From NCBI RefSeq assembly GCF_000426065.1, contig NZ_AUEQ01000001.1, positions 845,304 to 909,303 of the forward strand: a stretch of 64,000 bases of DNA. Direction: 5' to 3'. The stretch is from Mycobacterium sp. URHD0025 (GTDB lineage Bacteria > Actinomycetota > Actinomycetes > Mycobacteriales > Mycobacteriaceae). Shown one piece after another: positions 1 through 9,160 of the stretch; position 1 is the first letter of the stretch; every line of letters starts with the position of its first letter. A program made the position numbers and the translations under genes. The notes beneath the pieces are model-generated. The model searched no databases. It saw only the letters and a list, made by a program, of their open reading frames with translations, and had not been told where the DNA came from.

Positions 1-2
1 TG

Positions 3-926
3 AGGTTCGCGTTCGCGGACCACCGCGTCCCGTTCTTGTGGAACGAGGCCAACCCGGCGTTCTCGTCGATGGCCAACGCGGTGTCGTTCCTCGCCATCGC
101 ATTCGAGAAGATGATCGGCCACATGATCACCGAGGCCATGCCGTTCATCACCGATCCGGCTGTGGCCGAGGAGGCGCAGGCCTTCGTCCGGCAGGAAGGC
201 CAGCACGCGATGGCCCACCGCCAGCACGCCAAGGGCCTGATCAAGACATACCCCGGCCTCAAGGAAACCCTCGACGAGGTGGTCAAGGCGTTCGACGATC
301 TGACGGCCGAGACGCCGCTGAAGTACCGGCTGGCCTACACCGCCGATCTGGAGGCGACGTTCACTCCGGTGTTCAAGCTGATGCTCGACCATGACGACAC
401 GCTGTTCGCTCCCGGCGATGACCGGGTGGCGTCACTGTTCCTGTGGCACTTCGTCGAAGAGGTCGAGCACCGCAGCTCGGCCCTGATCATCTACGACGCC
501 GTGGCGGACGACCCGTGGTACCGCATGCGCGTCGCGCCGTCGATCTTCAAACACGTGTGGGCCGTGCTCAAGGTGGCCTGCGAAGGCTTCAACAAGCATG
601 TTCCGCTGGAGGAACGCCAGATCGACGCGATGTCGATGTTCGGCATGCAGGCGCGTAAAAAGGCTCTGCTGCAAAAGCTTCCGTTCACCAAGACGCCGTA
701 CGACGGGCCGGTGGCCAACGCCTTTGCCCACCTGCCGGTGCGCGAGATGCTGACCGCCCTGTCCGGTGTGGTGCGCAGTCAGGTCCCGGGCCACAATCCG
801 GCCCACGAGAAGCTGCCGGCATTGGCCGACGAGTGGTTCCAGCGTTACGAGGACGGCTACGAGGTCACCCAGTGGTACACCGCCGACAAGGCCCCGACCC
901 AGAGGGTGGATACCGCCGATGTCTGA
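3..926 (+). CDS. metal-dependent hydrolase family protein (5' truncated by window edge)
   Basis: The frame is open from the first bases of the window (reading RFAFADHRVPF before the first possible internal start, a TTG at 36), so the true start lies upstream. The helical, His/Glu-rich sequence, with segments such as FVRQEGQHAMAHRQH and LFLWHFVEEVEHRS, resembles the COG3687/PF10118 predicted metal-dependent hydrolases, whose ExxH-type pairs probably bind a di-metal centre. The substrate is unknown. The stop overlaps the ATG at 919 of the next gene, which suggests co-translation. Family assignment is from motif recall. Confidence 0.75.
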   Translation, partial: RFAFADHRVPFLWNEANPAFSSMANAVSFLAIAFEKMIGHMITEAMPFITDPAVAEEAQAFVRQEGQHAMAHRQHAKGLIKTYPGLKETLDEVVKAFDDLTAETPLKYRLAYTADLEATFTPVFKLMLDHDDTLFAPGDDRVASLFLWHFVEEVEHRSSALIIYDAVADDPWYRMRVAPSIFKHVWAVLKVACEGFNKHVPLEERQIDAMSMFGMQARKKALLQKLPFTKTPYDGPVANAFAHLPVREMLTALSGVVRSQVPGHNPAHEKLPALADEWFQRYEDGYEVTQWYTADKAPTQRVDTADV

Positions 927-2085
927 TCTGTGTACCCCGACATTCTCGGGTTTGGCTCAGCGCCTGGGCTTTTCGTGTGACACCGCCGGCGGGCTTGTCG
1001 AGTTCCGTAACCCGTTCGGGCTGGAGAACTGGACGTTGCCGGTGCTCGAGATCACCGTGATCGTCGGCGCGGTGCTGGCCCTGGTGTACGCGATCGTGCG
1101 GCTGCGTCGGCACAACGATCCCACCAACCTGGTGCTGTGGTTCGGCGCCATCGCCTACCTGCTGATCATCGAGCCGCCGCTGTATTTCCCCGGCGCGTTC
1201 GGGATCAGCGAACACGTCGACACGATGTTCGCGCACAACGTGTTCACCGTCGACTTCCTGTGGGGCCGGCTGCCGCTCTACATCGTGGCGATCTACCCGA
1301 TGATGGCCACGGTCGCCTACGAGATCGTCCGCATGCTGGGGGTGTTCCGCCGGCGCGGTGTCCTGGTGGGCGCGATCTGTGTCGGCTTCGTCCACCACGC
1401 GTTCTACGAGATCTTCGATCACCTCGGGCCACAGCTGCGGTGGTGGGAGTGGACACTCGACCATCCGATGAACCAACCGTTCTTCGATTCGGTGCCCCTG
1501 CCGAGCGTGGTGGTGTTCGCCGCGCTGTGGCCGATGTCGTTGGCCTTCTGTGTGCAGCTGTTCGTCGGACGCCACGTGCAGGACGGCAAGACGTTCAGCG
1601 GGCCGCAGCTCGTGGGCCGCACCATCGTCGTCGGTGTATTGGCGTCGATCGGAACCGCGATCCTGCCCCTGCCCGCCACACTGGCCACGTCGATCTCGGG
1701 CAGCACGACCGTCGGGGGCGTCGTGTACGCCGCCGAACTCGTGGTGCTCACCCTCGTGGCGATTCCGGTGCTGTTCGGCCAATGGTCGAGCCTGCGCAAA
1801 GACCGCGACCCGGCGACCGTGCGCTACGCGAACCCGCTCATCCTGCGCTACGCCACGGTCTACCTGGCGGTCATGACCGTCCTGTGGCTCACGGCGCTGC
1901 CGGCCTACTTCGGGGCGGTCGACGGAGTCACCGCCGATGGCGATCCCACCGGCAGCCTGCTCTACACCGTGATCTGCGTGGTGATCGCCGGACTGTCGAT
2001 TGCCGCGGCGGCCACCGTGAATCCCGCCGACCTGCAACAACAGCCCGAATCGGTGCCTTCGGGTGCCGCAGGCAACCAGGAATGA
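919..2085 (+). CDS. polytopic membrane protein of unknown function
   Basis: This is a 388-residue protein with about eight to nine hydrophobic segments (for example VLEITVIVGAVLALVYAIV and LYTVICVVIAGLSIAAAAT). After a short hydrophilic N-terminus, the loops between helices are rich in His and aromatic residues (GFVHHAFYEIFDHLG, LRWWEWTLDHPMN). The ATG at 919 overlaps the 3' end of the hydrolase gene, so the two are probably co-translated. An in-frame upstream extension to 766 exists but lies inside the previous gene and was rejected. I do not recognise a named family; a membrane enzyme or transporter is possible. Confidence 0.8.
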   Translation: MSDLCTPTFSGLAQRLGFSCDTAGGLVEFRNPFGLENWTLPVLEITVIVGAVLALVYAIVRLRRHNDPTNLVLWFGAIAYLLIIEPPLYFPGAFGISEHVDTMFAHNVFTVDFLWGRLPLYIVAIYPMMATVAYEIVRMLGVFRRRGVLVGAICVGFVHHAFYEIFDHLGPQLRWWEWTLDHPMNQPFFDSVPLPSVVVFAALWPMSLAFCVQLFVGRHVQDGKTFSGPQLVGRTIVVGVLASIGTAILPLPATLATSISGSTTVGGVVYAAELVVLTLVAIPVLFGQWSSLRKDRDPATVRYANPLILRYATVYLAVMTVLWLTALPAYFGAVDGVTADGDPTGSLLYTVICVVIAGLSIAAAATVNPADLQQQPESVPSGAAGNQE

Positions 2086-2128
2086 GGAGCGAACCCACAG
2101 GCGCGGCGCACCGCTGAGCGCCCGGGCG

Positions 2129-3145
2129 ATGAGGCAGAATGCGGAGGTGCCGACACCGCCGCAACGCCCCGGCGACCCCGGCCGGCAAGGCCGCGGTCCC
2201 GTGCCGCCTCCTGACCCGGCCACTCGGCGGCTGCCCCGCCCGGGACGACCCGAGGCGCCCACCGAGCAGATCCGGGCCCGCCAACAGCCTCCCGAGGCGG
2301 CAACTCAGAAGATCATGCGGCCGCCCCCACCCGTGGCTCCTCGGGCGGCGGGACCGCCGCCGCAGCAACCGCCCGCCGGCCCCAGGGCCACCGCTCCCGA
2401 GCCGGCCAAGCCGCCGTCACGGTGGCGCAGTCCGCAGGCGATCATCCTCATCGCCGTCGTGGCCGTGGCAGTTGTGGTGATCGGCTTGACCGGCGCCGAA
2501 CTGTACGCCCGGCACAAGGCCGGCTCGGTACTCGTGGCGGTCGCCGAATGCGTTGTGGAGGACAGTGCCTCGGTCTCGTTCGGGGTCAATCCACCGTTCC
2601 TGTGGCAGCACGTCAACGGCCACTACACCAACATCTCGGTGAAGACCGGCGGCAAGCAGGTGCAGGCCGCGAAGGGGATGACGGCGGATGTGGCGCTGTC
2701 CGACATCCGGCTCCAGGGCACCGACGATTCCAAAGGCACCATCGGATCACTGAGCGCGACACTGAGCTGGACATCGGCCGGTATCAAGGACACCGTGGCC
2801 GAGAACCTGCCCGGGGTCGGCGCGCTGGTCTCCGACGTGAGTACCGATCCAGCCGCGGGCACCATCACCCTGCAGGCCGTAGGGGACACCAAGGTGACGG
2901 CGAAGCCGGTGGTGGACAACGGAAATCTGGATCTGCAGGTCACCGACGTCAGCGGCCCGTTCGAGAAAGACACCGTGCAGGCCGCGCTCGACGGACTCAC
3001 CGCGAAGCTGAACGACGCCTACCCGCTGGGCATCCACGCCGACAGCGTCGCCGTGACCGACACCGGCGTGGTGGGCAAGTTCTCCAGCCAGAACGCGTCC
3101 ATTCCCAATGACGAATCCGACGACGCCTGCTTCTCCAAGCTGTGA
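2129..3145 (+). CDS. LmeA-like (DUF2993) membrane-anchored lipid-binding protein
   Basis: The N-terminal ~100 residues are rich in Pro, Arg and Gln. One transmembrane helix (IILIAVVAVAVVVIGLTGAEL) follows, then an extracytoplasmic domain of about 210 residues. That domain has the alternating pattern of DUF2993/LmeA proteins: a mature Cys-containing start (VAECVVEDSASVSFG), repeated beta hairpins, and a C-terminal ESDDACFSKL with a second Cys. Mycobacterial LmeA binds phospholipid and supports lipomannan elongation; the same role here is inference. The start is uncertain: ATG 2129 and GTG 2147 are both in frame, and neither has a convincing RBS. The TGA is embedded in the GTG start of the next gene. 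Confidence 0.7.
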   Translation: MRQNAEVPTPPQRPGDPGRQGRGPVPPPDPATRRLPRPGRPEAPTEQIRARQQPPEAATQKIMRPPPPVAPRAAGPPPQQPPAGPRATAPEPAKPPSRWRSPQAIILIAVVAVAVVVIGLTGAELYARHKAGSVLVAVAECVVEDSASVSFGVNPPFLWQHVNGHYTNISVKTGGKQVQAAKGMTADVALSDIRLQGTDDSKGTIGSLSATLSWTSAGIKDTVAENLPGVGALVSDVSTDPAAGTITLQAVGDTKVTAKPVVDNGNLDLQVTDVSGPFEKDTVQAALDGLTAKLNDAYPLGIHADSVAVTDTGVVGKFSSQNASIPNDESDDACFSKL

Positions 3146-3702
3146 GCATGAGCCGAACCGCGGCGGCAGCCGCGCTCATCCTCGCGGCACTGACCATGGT
3201 GCCGATCGCACAGGCCGAGCCTCCCAGCTCGTTGCTACCGCTGGTCGATGCCGCCGCGCAGCGCCTGCAGACCGCGGACCCGGTGGCCGCCAACAAGTTC
3301 CGCACCGGTGGGCCGATCGAGGATCCGCGCCGCGAGCAACAGGTCATCGATGCCACCAGGGCGGAAGCCGTCGGCCGCCAGATCGACCCGGCCTATGTGA
3401 GCGACGTGTTCCGTGATCAGATCGACGCGACCGTCGCCGTGGAGTACGGCCTGTTTTCGCAATGGAAGCTGGATCCCGCGACCGCTCCGGTGACGGCGCC
3501 AGACCTCGCCGCATCCAGGTCGACGATAGACCAGCTCAACCACACGATCGTGAACGAGATCGCCGACCGATGGCCCGCCTTGCACTCGCAGGCCTGTCAG
3601 GCTGACCGGGCGAACGCCGTCGAAGCGGTGGCCACGGCGCGAGATCTGGACCCGCTGTACCGCCGGGCGCTGGACTACGCCACCAGGTCCTACTGCCGTT
3701 GA
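3142..3702 (+). CDS. secreted chorismate mutase (AroQ gamma class)
   Basis: Converts chorismate to prephenate outside the cytoplasm. A signal peptide (MSRTAAAAALILAALTMV, cleavage near AQA-EPP) precedes an all-helical domain that lines up well, from memory, with the exported M. tuberculosis enzyme Rv1885c. Residues corresponding to its catalytic Arg49, Lys60, Thr105, Glu109 and Arg134 are seen in AQRLQTADP, NKFRT, DQIDATVAVEYG and SRSTID. Two cysteines (SQACQAD and SYCR) match its disulfide pair. The GTG at 3142 overlaps the preceding TGA (GTGA); an ATG at 3148 is an alternative. Location downstream of an LmeA-like gene suggests a small cell-envelope operon. Confidence 0.9.
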   Translation: MSMSRTAAAAALILAALTMVPIAQAEPPSSLLPLVDAAAQRLQTADPVAANKFRTGGPIEDPRREQQVIDATRAEAVGRQIDPAYVSDVFRDQIDATVAVEYGLFSQWKLDPATAPVTAPDLAASRSTIDQLNHTIVNEIADRWPALHSQACQADRANAVEAVATARDLDPLYRRALDYATRSYCR

Positions 3703-3774
3703 GCGCGGCAGCGCCGCGGTATTGACGTTTCTGTAGACACACCGCGGGTACTCCTGGCGCCAGGAGGTTCGGAA

Positions 3775-4458
3775 ATGCCTACATGGAGTTGGATCGTCAT
3801 CGCTGTGGTTGTCGTGGTCATCGTGCTGCTCGCGGTGATCGTGGGCGCGTCGATGATGCGTCAGAAGCGCAGTGAACGGCTCAGGGAACAGTTCGGCCCG
3901 GAGTATGAGCACGCCGTCGAATCCGCAGGTGACCAGCGTGCGGCGGAGCGGGAGCTCATCGCGCGCAAACGGAAGCACGACAAGCTGGACATCGCCGAGT
4001 TGACGCCGGGATCCCGGGCGCGATACGTCGAGGCGTGGGGAGTGACTCAGGCCGGATTCGTCGACAACCCGGCGAAGTCGGTCAGCGAAGCCGATCGTCT
4101 GGTCACCGAGGTGATGCGCGAACGCGGTTACCCGGTAGACGATTTCGAGCAACGCGCGGCGGACATCTCGGTCGACCATCCCAAGGTGGTCGAGCACTAC
4201 CGTGCCGCGCACATCCTGCACCTTGCTCAGGAGCAGGGCGAGATCGGCACGGAGGCCCAGCGTGAGGCGATAGTGCACTATCGCGCGCTCTTCGAGCAGT
4301 TGGTCGGGGCCGGGCACGGGGCGCGGGACGAACAGGAAACCCAGGCTGAACACGAGACCCAGCCTGAACACGAAACCGGGTCTGAGCGCGACGCCGGGAA
4401 ACATGAGGCCCGTACGAACGACGCGGGTACGGATTCGCCGAAGGAGGCGCGAGCATGA
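3775..4458 (+). CDS. single-pass membrane protein, conserved actinobacterial type
   Basis: A clear RBS (caggagg) lies upstream of the ATG. The N-terminus is one transmembrane helix (WIVIAVVVVVIVLLAVIVGA), followed by a charged helical cytoplasmic region and a conserved block around YVEAWGVTQAGFVDNPAKSV and ADRLVTEVMRERGYPV. The C-terminus is a low-complexity tail of EHETQ/EHETG repeats. The same W-x(5)-F-V-D-x-P block recurs in the next gene, so the two are paralogous in that domain. The stop overlaps the next ATG (ATGA). Function is unknown; membrane stress response or tethering would be speculation. Confidence 0.8.
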   Translation: MPTWSWIVIAVVVVVIVLLAVIVGASMMRQKRSERLREQFGPEYEHAVESAGDQRAAERELIARKRKHDKLDIAELTPGSRARYVEAWGVTQAGFVDNPAKSVSEADRLVTEVMRERGYPVDDFEQRAADISVDHPKVVEHYRAAHILHLAQEQGEIGTEAQREAIVHYRALFEQLVGAGHGARDEQETQAEHETQPEHETGSERDAGKHEARTNDAGTDSPKEARA

Positions 4459-4853
4459 CGACCCATGACGAGCAGACATCGACTGCTCGACCGGACTTCA
4501 GTGATGTGCAAGAGACCCGAAGTGGGGACCTACCGGCTCCCGATACGGGTTCAGCAGCGCCGGCCGAGGGCGTGACGGATGACAACACGTTGTTGTTCGC
4601 CGATGAGCACCGGTCGGGATTGCACTCGCGCTGGAATGACATTCAGGCGGCGTTCGTCGACGATCCGAGGGACTGCGTACAGAGAGCGGACAATCTGGTC
4701 GCCGAAGTGGTCGAAGAGCTCACCGCGAGCTTCGCCGACACCCGTTCGCGGCTTGAGGCGCAATGGTCCCGTGGCGAGGAGGCATCCACCGAAGATCTCC
4801 GTGTGGCTCTCACGCGGTACCGGGATTTCTTCCAGCGGCTGCTGTCGGTGTGA
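4455..4853 (+). CDS. small soluble paralogue of the upstream C-terminal domain
   Basis: A 132-residue protein translationally coupled by an ATGA overlap to the membrane protein before it. Residues from about 50 on (SRWNDIQAAFVDDPRDCVQ, ADNLVAEVVEELTASF, RYRDFFQRLLS) repeat the pattern of the upstream protein's cytoplasmic domain, without a transmembrane segment. The first 45 residues are acidic and probably disordered. The pairing of a membrane-anchored and a free copy of one domain suggests they bind each other, which is inference. No catalytic motif is visible. Confidence 0.75.
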   Translation: MTTHDEQTSTARPDFSDVQETRSGDLPAPDTGSAAPAEGVTDDNTLLFADEHRSGLHSRWNDIQAAFVDDPRDCVQRADNLVAEVVEELTASFADTRSRLEAQWSRGEEASTEDLRVALTRYRDFFQRLLSV

Positions 4854-4877
4854 GGCGGCCCGGGGCCGTCGCGGGGC

Positions 4878-6449
4878 CTACAGACTGTCCATGATGGCGT
4901 TCTTCAGCGCTTCGGAATTGGTGCCGAACACCGCCTGGACGCTGTTGCCTACTTCGATCACACCGGCGGCGCCGAGCGCCTTCAGCCGGTCCTGATCGAC
5001 CTTCGACTTGTCCGCGACCTCCATTCGGAGCCGCGTGATGCAGGCGTCGACGTTGACCAGGTTCTCCCGGCCGCCGAACGCCGCGATGATCTGTTCGGTC
5101 TGGGTGTCGGCACGCGCGGGCGCGGTCAGAATGCCGGCGCCACCTGGGGCAACCGCCGTCGCAGACTCGGTGCCCTCGCCGAGGTTCGCCTGCTCCTCCG
5201 CCTCGAACTCGGCCTCGGGTTCCCGTCCCGGTGTCCGCATGTTCCACTTCGTGATCGCCACGTAGAACAACACGAAGTAGATGACCGAGAACACCGCCCC
5301 CATCGCGATGAGCAGCCAGATGTTCTTCGCCGCGGGCGCACCGCCGTAGAGCAGCAAATCGAGGAGTCCGGCCGAGAACGAGAACCCCAAGTGGATGTCG
5401 AGCAGGTAGGCGATCGCCAGGGACAGCCCGGTCAGGACCGCGTGGATGACGTAGAGCGGGAACGCCACGAACATGAACGCGAACTCCAGCGGCTCGGTCA
5501 CGCCGGTCAGGAACGCGGTCAGGGCCGCAGCGGAGAGGATGCCGACCGCGACCTTTCGTTGCTTCTTGTTCGCCGCCAGGATCATCGCCAGCGCCGCGGC
5601 GGGCAAGCCGAACATCAGGACCGGGTAGAACCCCGAGGTGAGGACTCCTGCGGTCGGGTCGCCGGCCGCGAAGCGCGTGAGCTCACCGGTGACCACGTTG
5701 CCGTCCGGGGTTTGATAGTCGCCGTAGATGAACCACACGTACGAGTTCGGGATGTGGTGCAGGCCCAGGGGAATCAGCATGCGGTTGGCGAAGCCGTAGA
5801 CGAATGCGCCCAGTGCGCCGCTGCCGCCGATGAACCGGCCGAGTCCGGTCAGACCCGTGTCGAAGATCGGATAGAAGTAGCTCATCAAGAAGGCGATGAA
5901 CAAACTCGCCAGGGACACCACGATCGGCACGAATCGGCGTCCGCCGAAAAAGCCCAGATAGGACGGCAATTGGATGGTGTGGTAGCGGTCGAACAGCCAT
6001 GCCGTGAGCAGGCCCACCACGATTCCGGCGAACACGCTGTAGTTGATCTGTGCCTGATCGCCGGCTTTGTCCACCTCGCCGGCCAACACGATCGGGGACA
6101 TGGTCTTGAAAACCGCTGACATCACCAGATAGCCGACCACCGCGGCCAGTGCCGTCGAACCGTCGGCCTTGCGGGCGAAGCCGATCGCGACGCCGACCGC
6201 GAAGAGCAGTGGCAGGTTGCTGAACAGGGCGTCGCCGGCCGCGCTCATCGCCTTGAAGAACGGGCCGATCACGGGGGAGTCGATCCGGCCCAGCAGGTCG
6301 GGTTGGCCCAGCCGCAGCAGGATGCCTGCCGCGGGCAAAACGGCGATGGGCAACATGAGGCTCTTGCCGAGTCGTTGCAGTTGCGCGAAAGCGGGTATGC
6401 GCAAGCCTGATTTCGACTGTGCACCTGCGGAATTCGTCGTACTGCTCAT
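4878..6449 (-). CDS. nagE: PTS N-acetylglucosamine-type EIICB permease
   Basis: Transports and phosphorylates a sugar, very probably N-acetylglucosamine. The first ~420 residues form the EIIC channel, starting [18 protein letters not shown] and carrying the glucose-superfamily signature [12 protein letters not shown]. The last ~85 residues are EIIB, with the phosphorylated Cys in [10 protein letters not shown]. The ATG at 6449 has a strong RBS (aggaggg). Upstream in-frame codons run into the divergent gene's control region and were not used. EIIA is encoded separately and divergently, next to nagB and nagA, which supports GlcNAc over glucose as substrate. Confidence 0.88.
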   Translation of the reverse strand: MSSTTNSAGAQSKSGLRIPAFAQLQRLGKSLMLPIAVLPAAGILLRLGQPDLLGRIDSPVIGPFFKAMSAAGDALFSNLPLLFAVGVAIGFARKADGSTALAAVVGYLVMSAVFKTMSPIVLAGEVDKAGDQAQINYSVFAGIVVGLLTAWLFDRYHTIQLPSYLGFFGGRRFVPIVVSLASLFIAFLMSYFYPIFDTGLTGLGRFIGGSGALGAFVYGFANRMLIPLGLHHIPNSYVWFIYGDYQTPDGNVVTGELTRFAAGDPTAGVLTSGFYPVLMFGLPAAALAMILAANKKQRKVAVGILSAAALTAFLTGVTEPLEFAFMFVAFPLYVIHAVLTGLSLAIAYLLDIHLGFSFSAGLLDLLLYGGAPAAKNIWLLIAMGAVFSVIYFVLFYVAITKWNMRTPGREPEAEFEAEEQANLGEGTESATAVAPGGAGILTAPARADTQTEQIIAAFGGRENLVNVDACITRLRMEVADKSKVDQDRLKALGAAGVIEVGNSVQAVFGTNSEALKNAIMDSL

Positions 6450-6595
6450 CGCCCTACCGCCCTCCTGGCCACCGGCGCGACCCGCCGCGAGGCTGTGCGG
6501 AAGCTTAGACGAGAACCCGTGAACTCGAGGCCCGCTTACGGGCACGCTCGTATTGTTTGTGCCACGAGCACACCGCGCCACAAAGGAGCCGCACA

Positions 6596-7075
6596 GTGAG
6601 CAGGACGCAAGTACTCGCCCCGGTTGCCGGGCGAGCGGTGGCACTTCAGGATGTCCCCGATCCCGTGTTTTCGGCGGGCATGGTGGGTTATGGCGCCGCG
6701 GTGGACCCGCCGCGTGGCGTGATCGACGCGATTGCCCCGGTCAGCGGCACGTTGCTGAAGCTGATGCCGCACGCGTACGTCATCATGACGTCGGACAACG
6801 TGGGTGTGCTGGTGCACCTCGGTCTGGACACCGTCGCGCTCAACGGCGAAGGATTCACCACCCATGTGAGCCAGGGGGATCAGGTGACCGCCGGCCAGGT
6901 GGTGATCACCTACGACGTGCCCGCCGTGGAGGCCAAGGGCCTCAATCCGATCGTCCCTGTTGTGGTCATGGATGAGCGGGAGGCCGGCAACGTGACCGTG
7001 GCGGGGCCGGTCGTCGCCGGTGCCGACATCGATTCGGGCACAGAGCTTTTCACGGCGCACAAACGGGAACGGTAG
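6596..7075 (+). CDS. crr: PTS EIIA component (glucose/GlcNAc family)
   Basis: A 159-residue soluble phosphocarrier that takes phosphate from HPr and passes it to EIIB. The glucose-type EIIA fold is recognisable: [20 protein letters not shown] at the N-terminus, and the phosphoryl-accepting His in [16 protein letters not shown]. The GTG at 6596 follows a good RBS (aaaggag). It is the first gene of a nag operon (crr-nagB-nagA) divergent from the EIICB gene; the 146-bp region between them should hold both promoters. I saw no convincing DasR-type operator there. Confidence 0.88.
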   Translation: MSRTQVLAPVAGRAVALQDVPDPVFSAGMVGYGAAVDPPRGVIDAIAPVSGTLLKLMPHAYVIMTSDNVGVLVHLGLDTVALNGEGFTTHVSQGDQVTAGQVVITYDVPAVEAKGLNPIVPVVVMDEREAGNVTVAGPVVAGADIDSGTELFTAHKRER

Positions 7076-7861
7076 ATGGAGGTCGTCATCTTGGCCGATG
7101 CCGCGTCGATCGGCGGCGTGGCTGCCGATGCGATCGGCGCGCTGCTCGGCCGCAAGCCCGACGCGGTCCTCGGCCTGGCCACCGGCTCGTCGCCGCTGGC
7201 GATCTATGACGAACTCGTCGCGCGGTGTACCGCCGGGCGGATCTCATTCCGGCAGGCGCGGGGATTCACTCTGGACGAATACGTCGGGCTGCCCGCCGAT
7301 CATCCTGAGCGCTACCGCAACGTGATCGACACCGTATTCGTCTCCCGCGTCGACTTCGCGCCGGATGCGGTGCAGGGGCCCGATGGTCTGGCGGCCGACA
7401 TTCCGGCGGCCTGCGCAGCATACGAGGACGCCATTCGCGACGCCGGCGGCGTCGATCTTCAGATCGTCGGCATCGGCACCGACGGACACATCGCCTTCAA
7501 CGAGCCGGGGTCCTCGCTGGCGTCGCGTACCCGCATCAAGACGCTCACGCGGCAGACCCGCCTCGACAATGCCCGGTTCTTCGGGGACGATCTCGACGCC
7601 GTGCCGACGCACTGCCTGACCCAGGGGCTGGCCACCATCATGGCGGCCCGGCACGTGATCCTGGTGGCGCTCGGGCGCAGCAAGGCCGAAGCCGTGCACC
7701 GTCTCGTCGAGGGTGCCGTGAGCGCCATGTGGCCGGCGACCATCCTGCAGCACCACCCGCATGTCACGGTGCTGCTCGACGACTCTGCGGCTCAACGGCT
7801 TCAGCTCATCGACTACTACCGTGAGACCTACCGCTCGAAGCCGGATTGGCAGGGTATCTGA
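7076..7861 (+). CDS. nagB: glucosamine-6-phosphate deaminase
   Basis: Converts glucosamine-6-phosphate to fructose-6-phosphate and ammonia. Length (261 residues) and motifs are typical: the sugar-phosphate loop LATGSSPLAIYDEL, the TLDEYVGL segment with the catalytic Asp, and GIGTDGHIAFNEPGSS. The ATG follows the EIIA TAG stop directly, with no spacer. The downstream gene starts one base after this stop, so crr-nagB-nagA is one transcription unit feeding GlcNAc carbon and nitrogen into glycolysis. Confidence 0.95.
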   Translation: MEVVILADAASIGGVAADAIGALLGRKPDAVLGLATGSSPLAIYDELVARCTAGRISFRQARGFTLDEYVGLPADHPERYRNVIDTVFVSRVDFAPDAVQGPDGLAADIPAACAAYEDAIRDAGGVDLQIVGIGTDGHIAFNEPGSSLASRTRIKTLTRQTRLDNARFFGDDLDAVPTHCLTQGLATIMAARHVILVALGRSKAEAVHRLVEGAVSAMWPATILQHHPHVTVLLDDSAAQRLQLIDYYRETYRSKPDWQGI

Positions 7862-9007
7862 GTGCTACTGACCGCCGACACCGTGATCACCGGAGCAGAA
7901 CTGTTGCGGCCGGGGTGGATCGAGGTGTCCGACGGGCGGGTGACGGCAGTGGGGGCAGGCGCTGCTCCTCGGCCCGCCGACCGTGACCTCGGCCCGGTGA
8001 CGATCGTGCCGGGCTTCGTCGACACCCACAACCACGGCGGGGGCGGCGGCAGCTTCTCCGTCGCATCGGAGGCCGACACGTCGGCCGCCGTGGCGCTGCA
8101 CCGTCGGTACGGCACCACGACCTTGATCGCCTCCCTGGTCACCACGAGCCCGGACGATCTGCTGCGCCAGGTCGGTGTGCTGGCCGAGGACGTCCGCGTC
8201 GGCCGGATCGACGGGATCCACCTCGAAGGCCCCTGGCTGTCGACCGTGCGGTGCGGGGCGCATCAACCCGCGCTCATGCGCGACCCGGGTCCCGCCGAGA
8301 TCGAGCAAGTACTCGCGGCCGCCGCGGGCGCGATCCGGATGGTGACGATCGCCCCCGAACGTCCCGGTGCGCTGGCGGCCATCGAGCAGTTCGTCGACGC
8401 GGGCGTGGTGGTGGCCGTCGGTCATACCGAGGCGACATACGAGCAGACCCGCGCTGCGCTTGCGGCCGGTGCCACCGTCGGCACCCACCTGTTCAACGCC
8501 ATGCGTCCGATCGACCGGCGTGAGCCGGGACCGGTGATCGCGCTGCTCGAAGACAGCTCTGTCACAGTCGAACTCATCACCGACGGGGTGCACGTCGCTC
8601 CGGCCATATACCGGCACGTCACGTGCGCCGTCGGGCCGGATCGGGTTTCGCTGATCACCGACGCGATGGCGGCCACCGGCATGGCTGACGGTCGCTATCA
8701 CCTCGGGCCGGTCGAGGTCGATGTGTCCGACGGGGTGGCGTTCGTCGGCGGCACCGACACAATCGCCGGGAGCACCGCCACGATGGACCACGTGGTCCGA
8801 TTCGCCGTGGCCCATTGCGGTTTGGAAGGCGATGAGGCCTTGATGCTCGCCGTCCGGCAGGCGTCGCTCAACCCGGCGCGAGCGTTGGGTCTGCCCGGCG
8901 GCGGCCTGACGCCGGGCGCTGCAGCCGATCTCGTGGTCCTGGACCGGGATCTGACAGTCGGCGCAGTGTTGCGCCGAGGCGTGTGGGAGCCGCAACCCAC
9001 GGTATAG
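7862..9007 (+). CDS. nagA: N-acetylglucosamine-6-phosphate deacetylase
   Basis: Removes acetate from GlcNAc-6-P, the step before NagB. It is a 381-residue amidohydrolase with the metal-binding motif FVDTHNHGGGGGS, the LEGPWLS segment, the conserved HTEATYEQ and THLFNAM histidines, and a TDAMAATG segment with the catalytic Asp. The GTG start abuts the nagB TGA. It ends the operon; no obvious terminator hairpin follows before the next gene's leader. Confidence 0.95.
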   Translation: MLLTADTVITGAELLRPGWIEVSDGRVTAVGAGAAPRPADRDLGPVTIVPGFVDTHNHGGGGGSFSVASEADTSAAVALHRRYGTTTLIASLVTTSPDDLLRQVGVLAEDVRVGRIDGIHLEGPWLSTVRCGAHQPALMRDPGPAEIEQVLAAAAGAIRMVTIAPERPGALAAIEQFVDAGVVVAVGHTEATYEQTRAALAAGATVGTHLFNAMRPIDRREPGPVIALLEDSSVTVELITDGVHVAPAIYRHVTCAVGPDRVSLITDAMAATGMADGRYHLGPVEVDVSDGVAFVGGTDTIAGSTATMDHVVRFAVAHCGLEGDEALMLAVRQASLNPARALGLPGGGLTPGAAADLVVLDRDLTVGAVLRRGVWEPQPTV

Positions 9008-9160
9008 GCCGCCTGACGCATGCGCCCTGACAGTCCGAAAAGTGCTTTCTGAGGCAAAGATCCGCGCTGCGGCGGTGCTGATTGGCCGTTACGGTTTCTT
9101 GCACCGGCGTAGCGTCGGGTCCGGGTAGCACCCGGCTCAAGGAATGCATCTGGGGGCGTT

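Noticed and set aside
865..2262. Long minus-strand frame (465 codons) opposite the membrane protein
   Set aside because: Composition is His/Arg/Gln/Gly-rich antisense of GC-rich coding DNA and it covers a real plus-strand gene.
6450..6595. Possible DasR/NagR-type operator between nagE and crr
   Set aside because: No inverted repeat resembling the known dre consensus could be found by eye.
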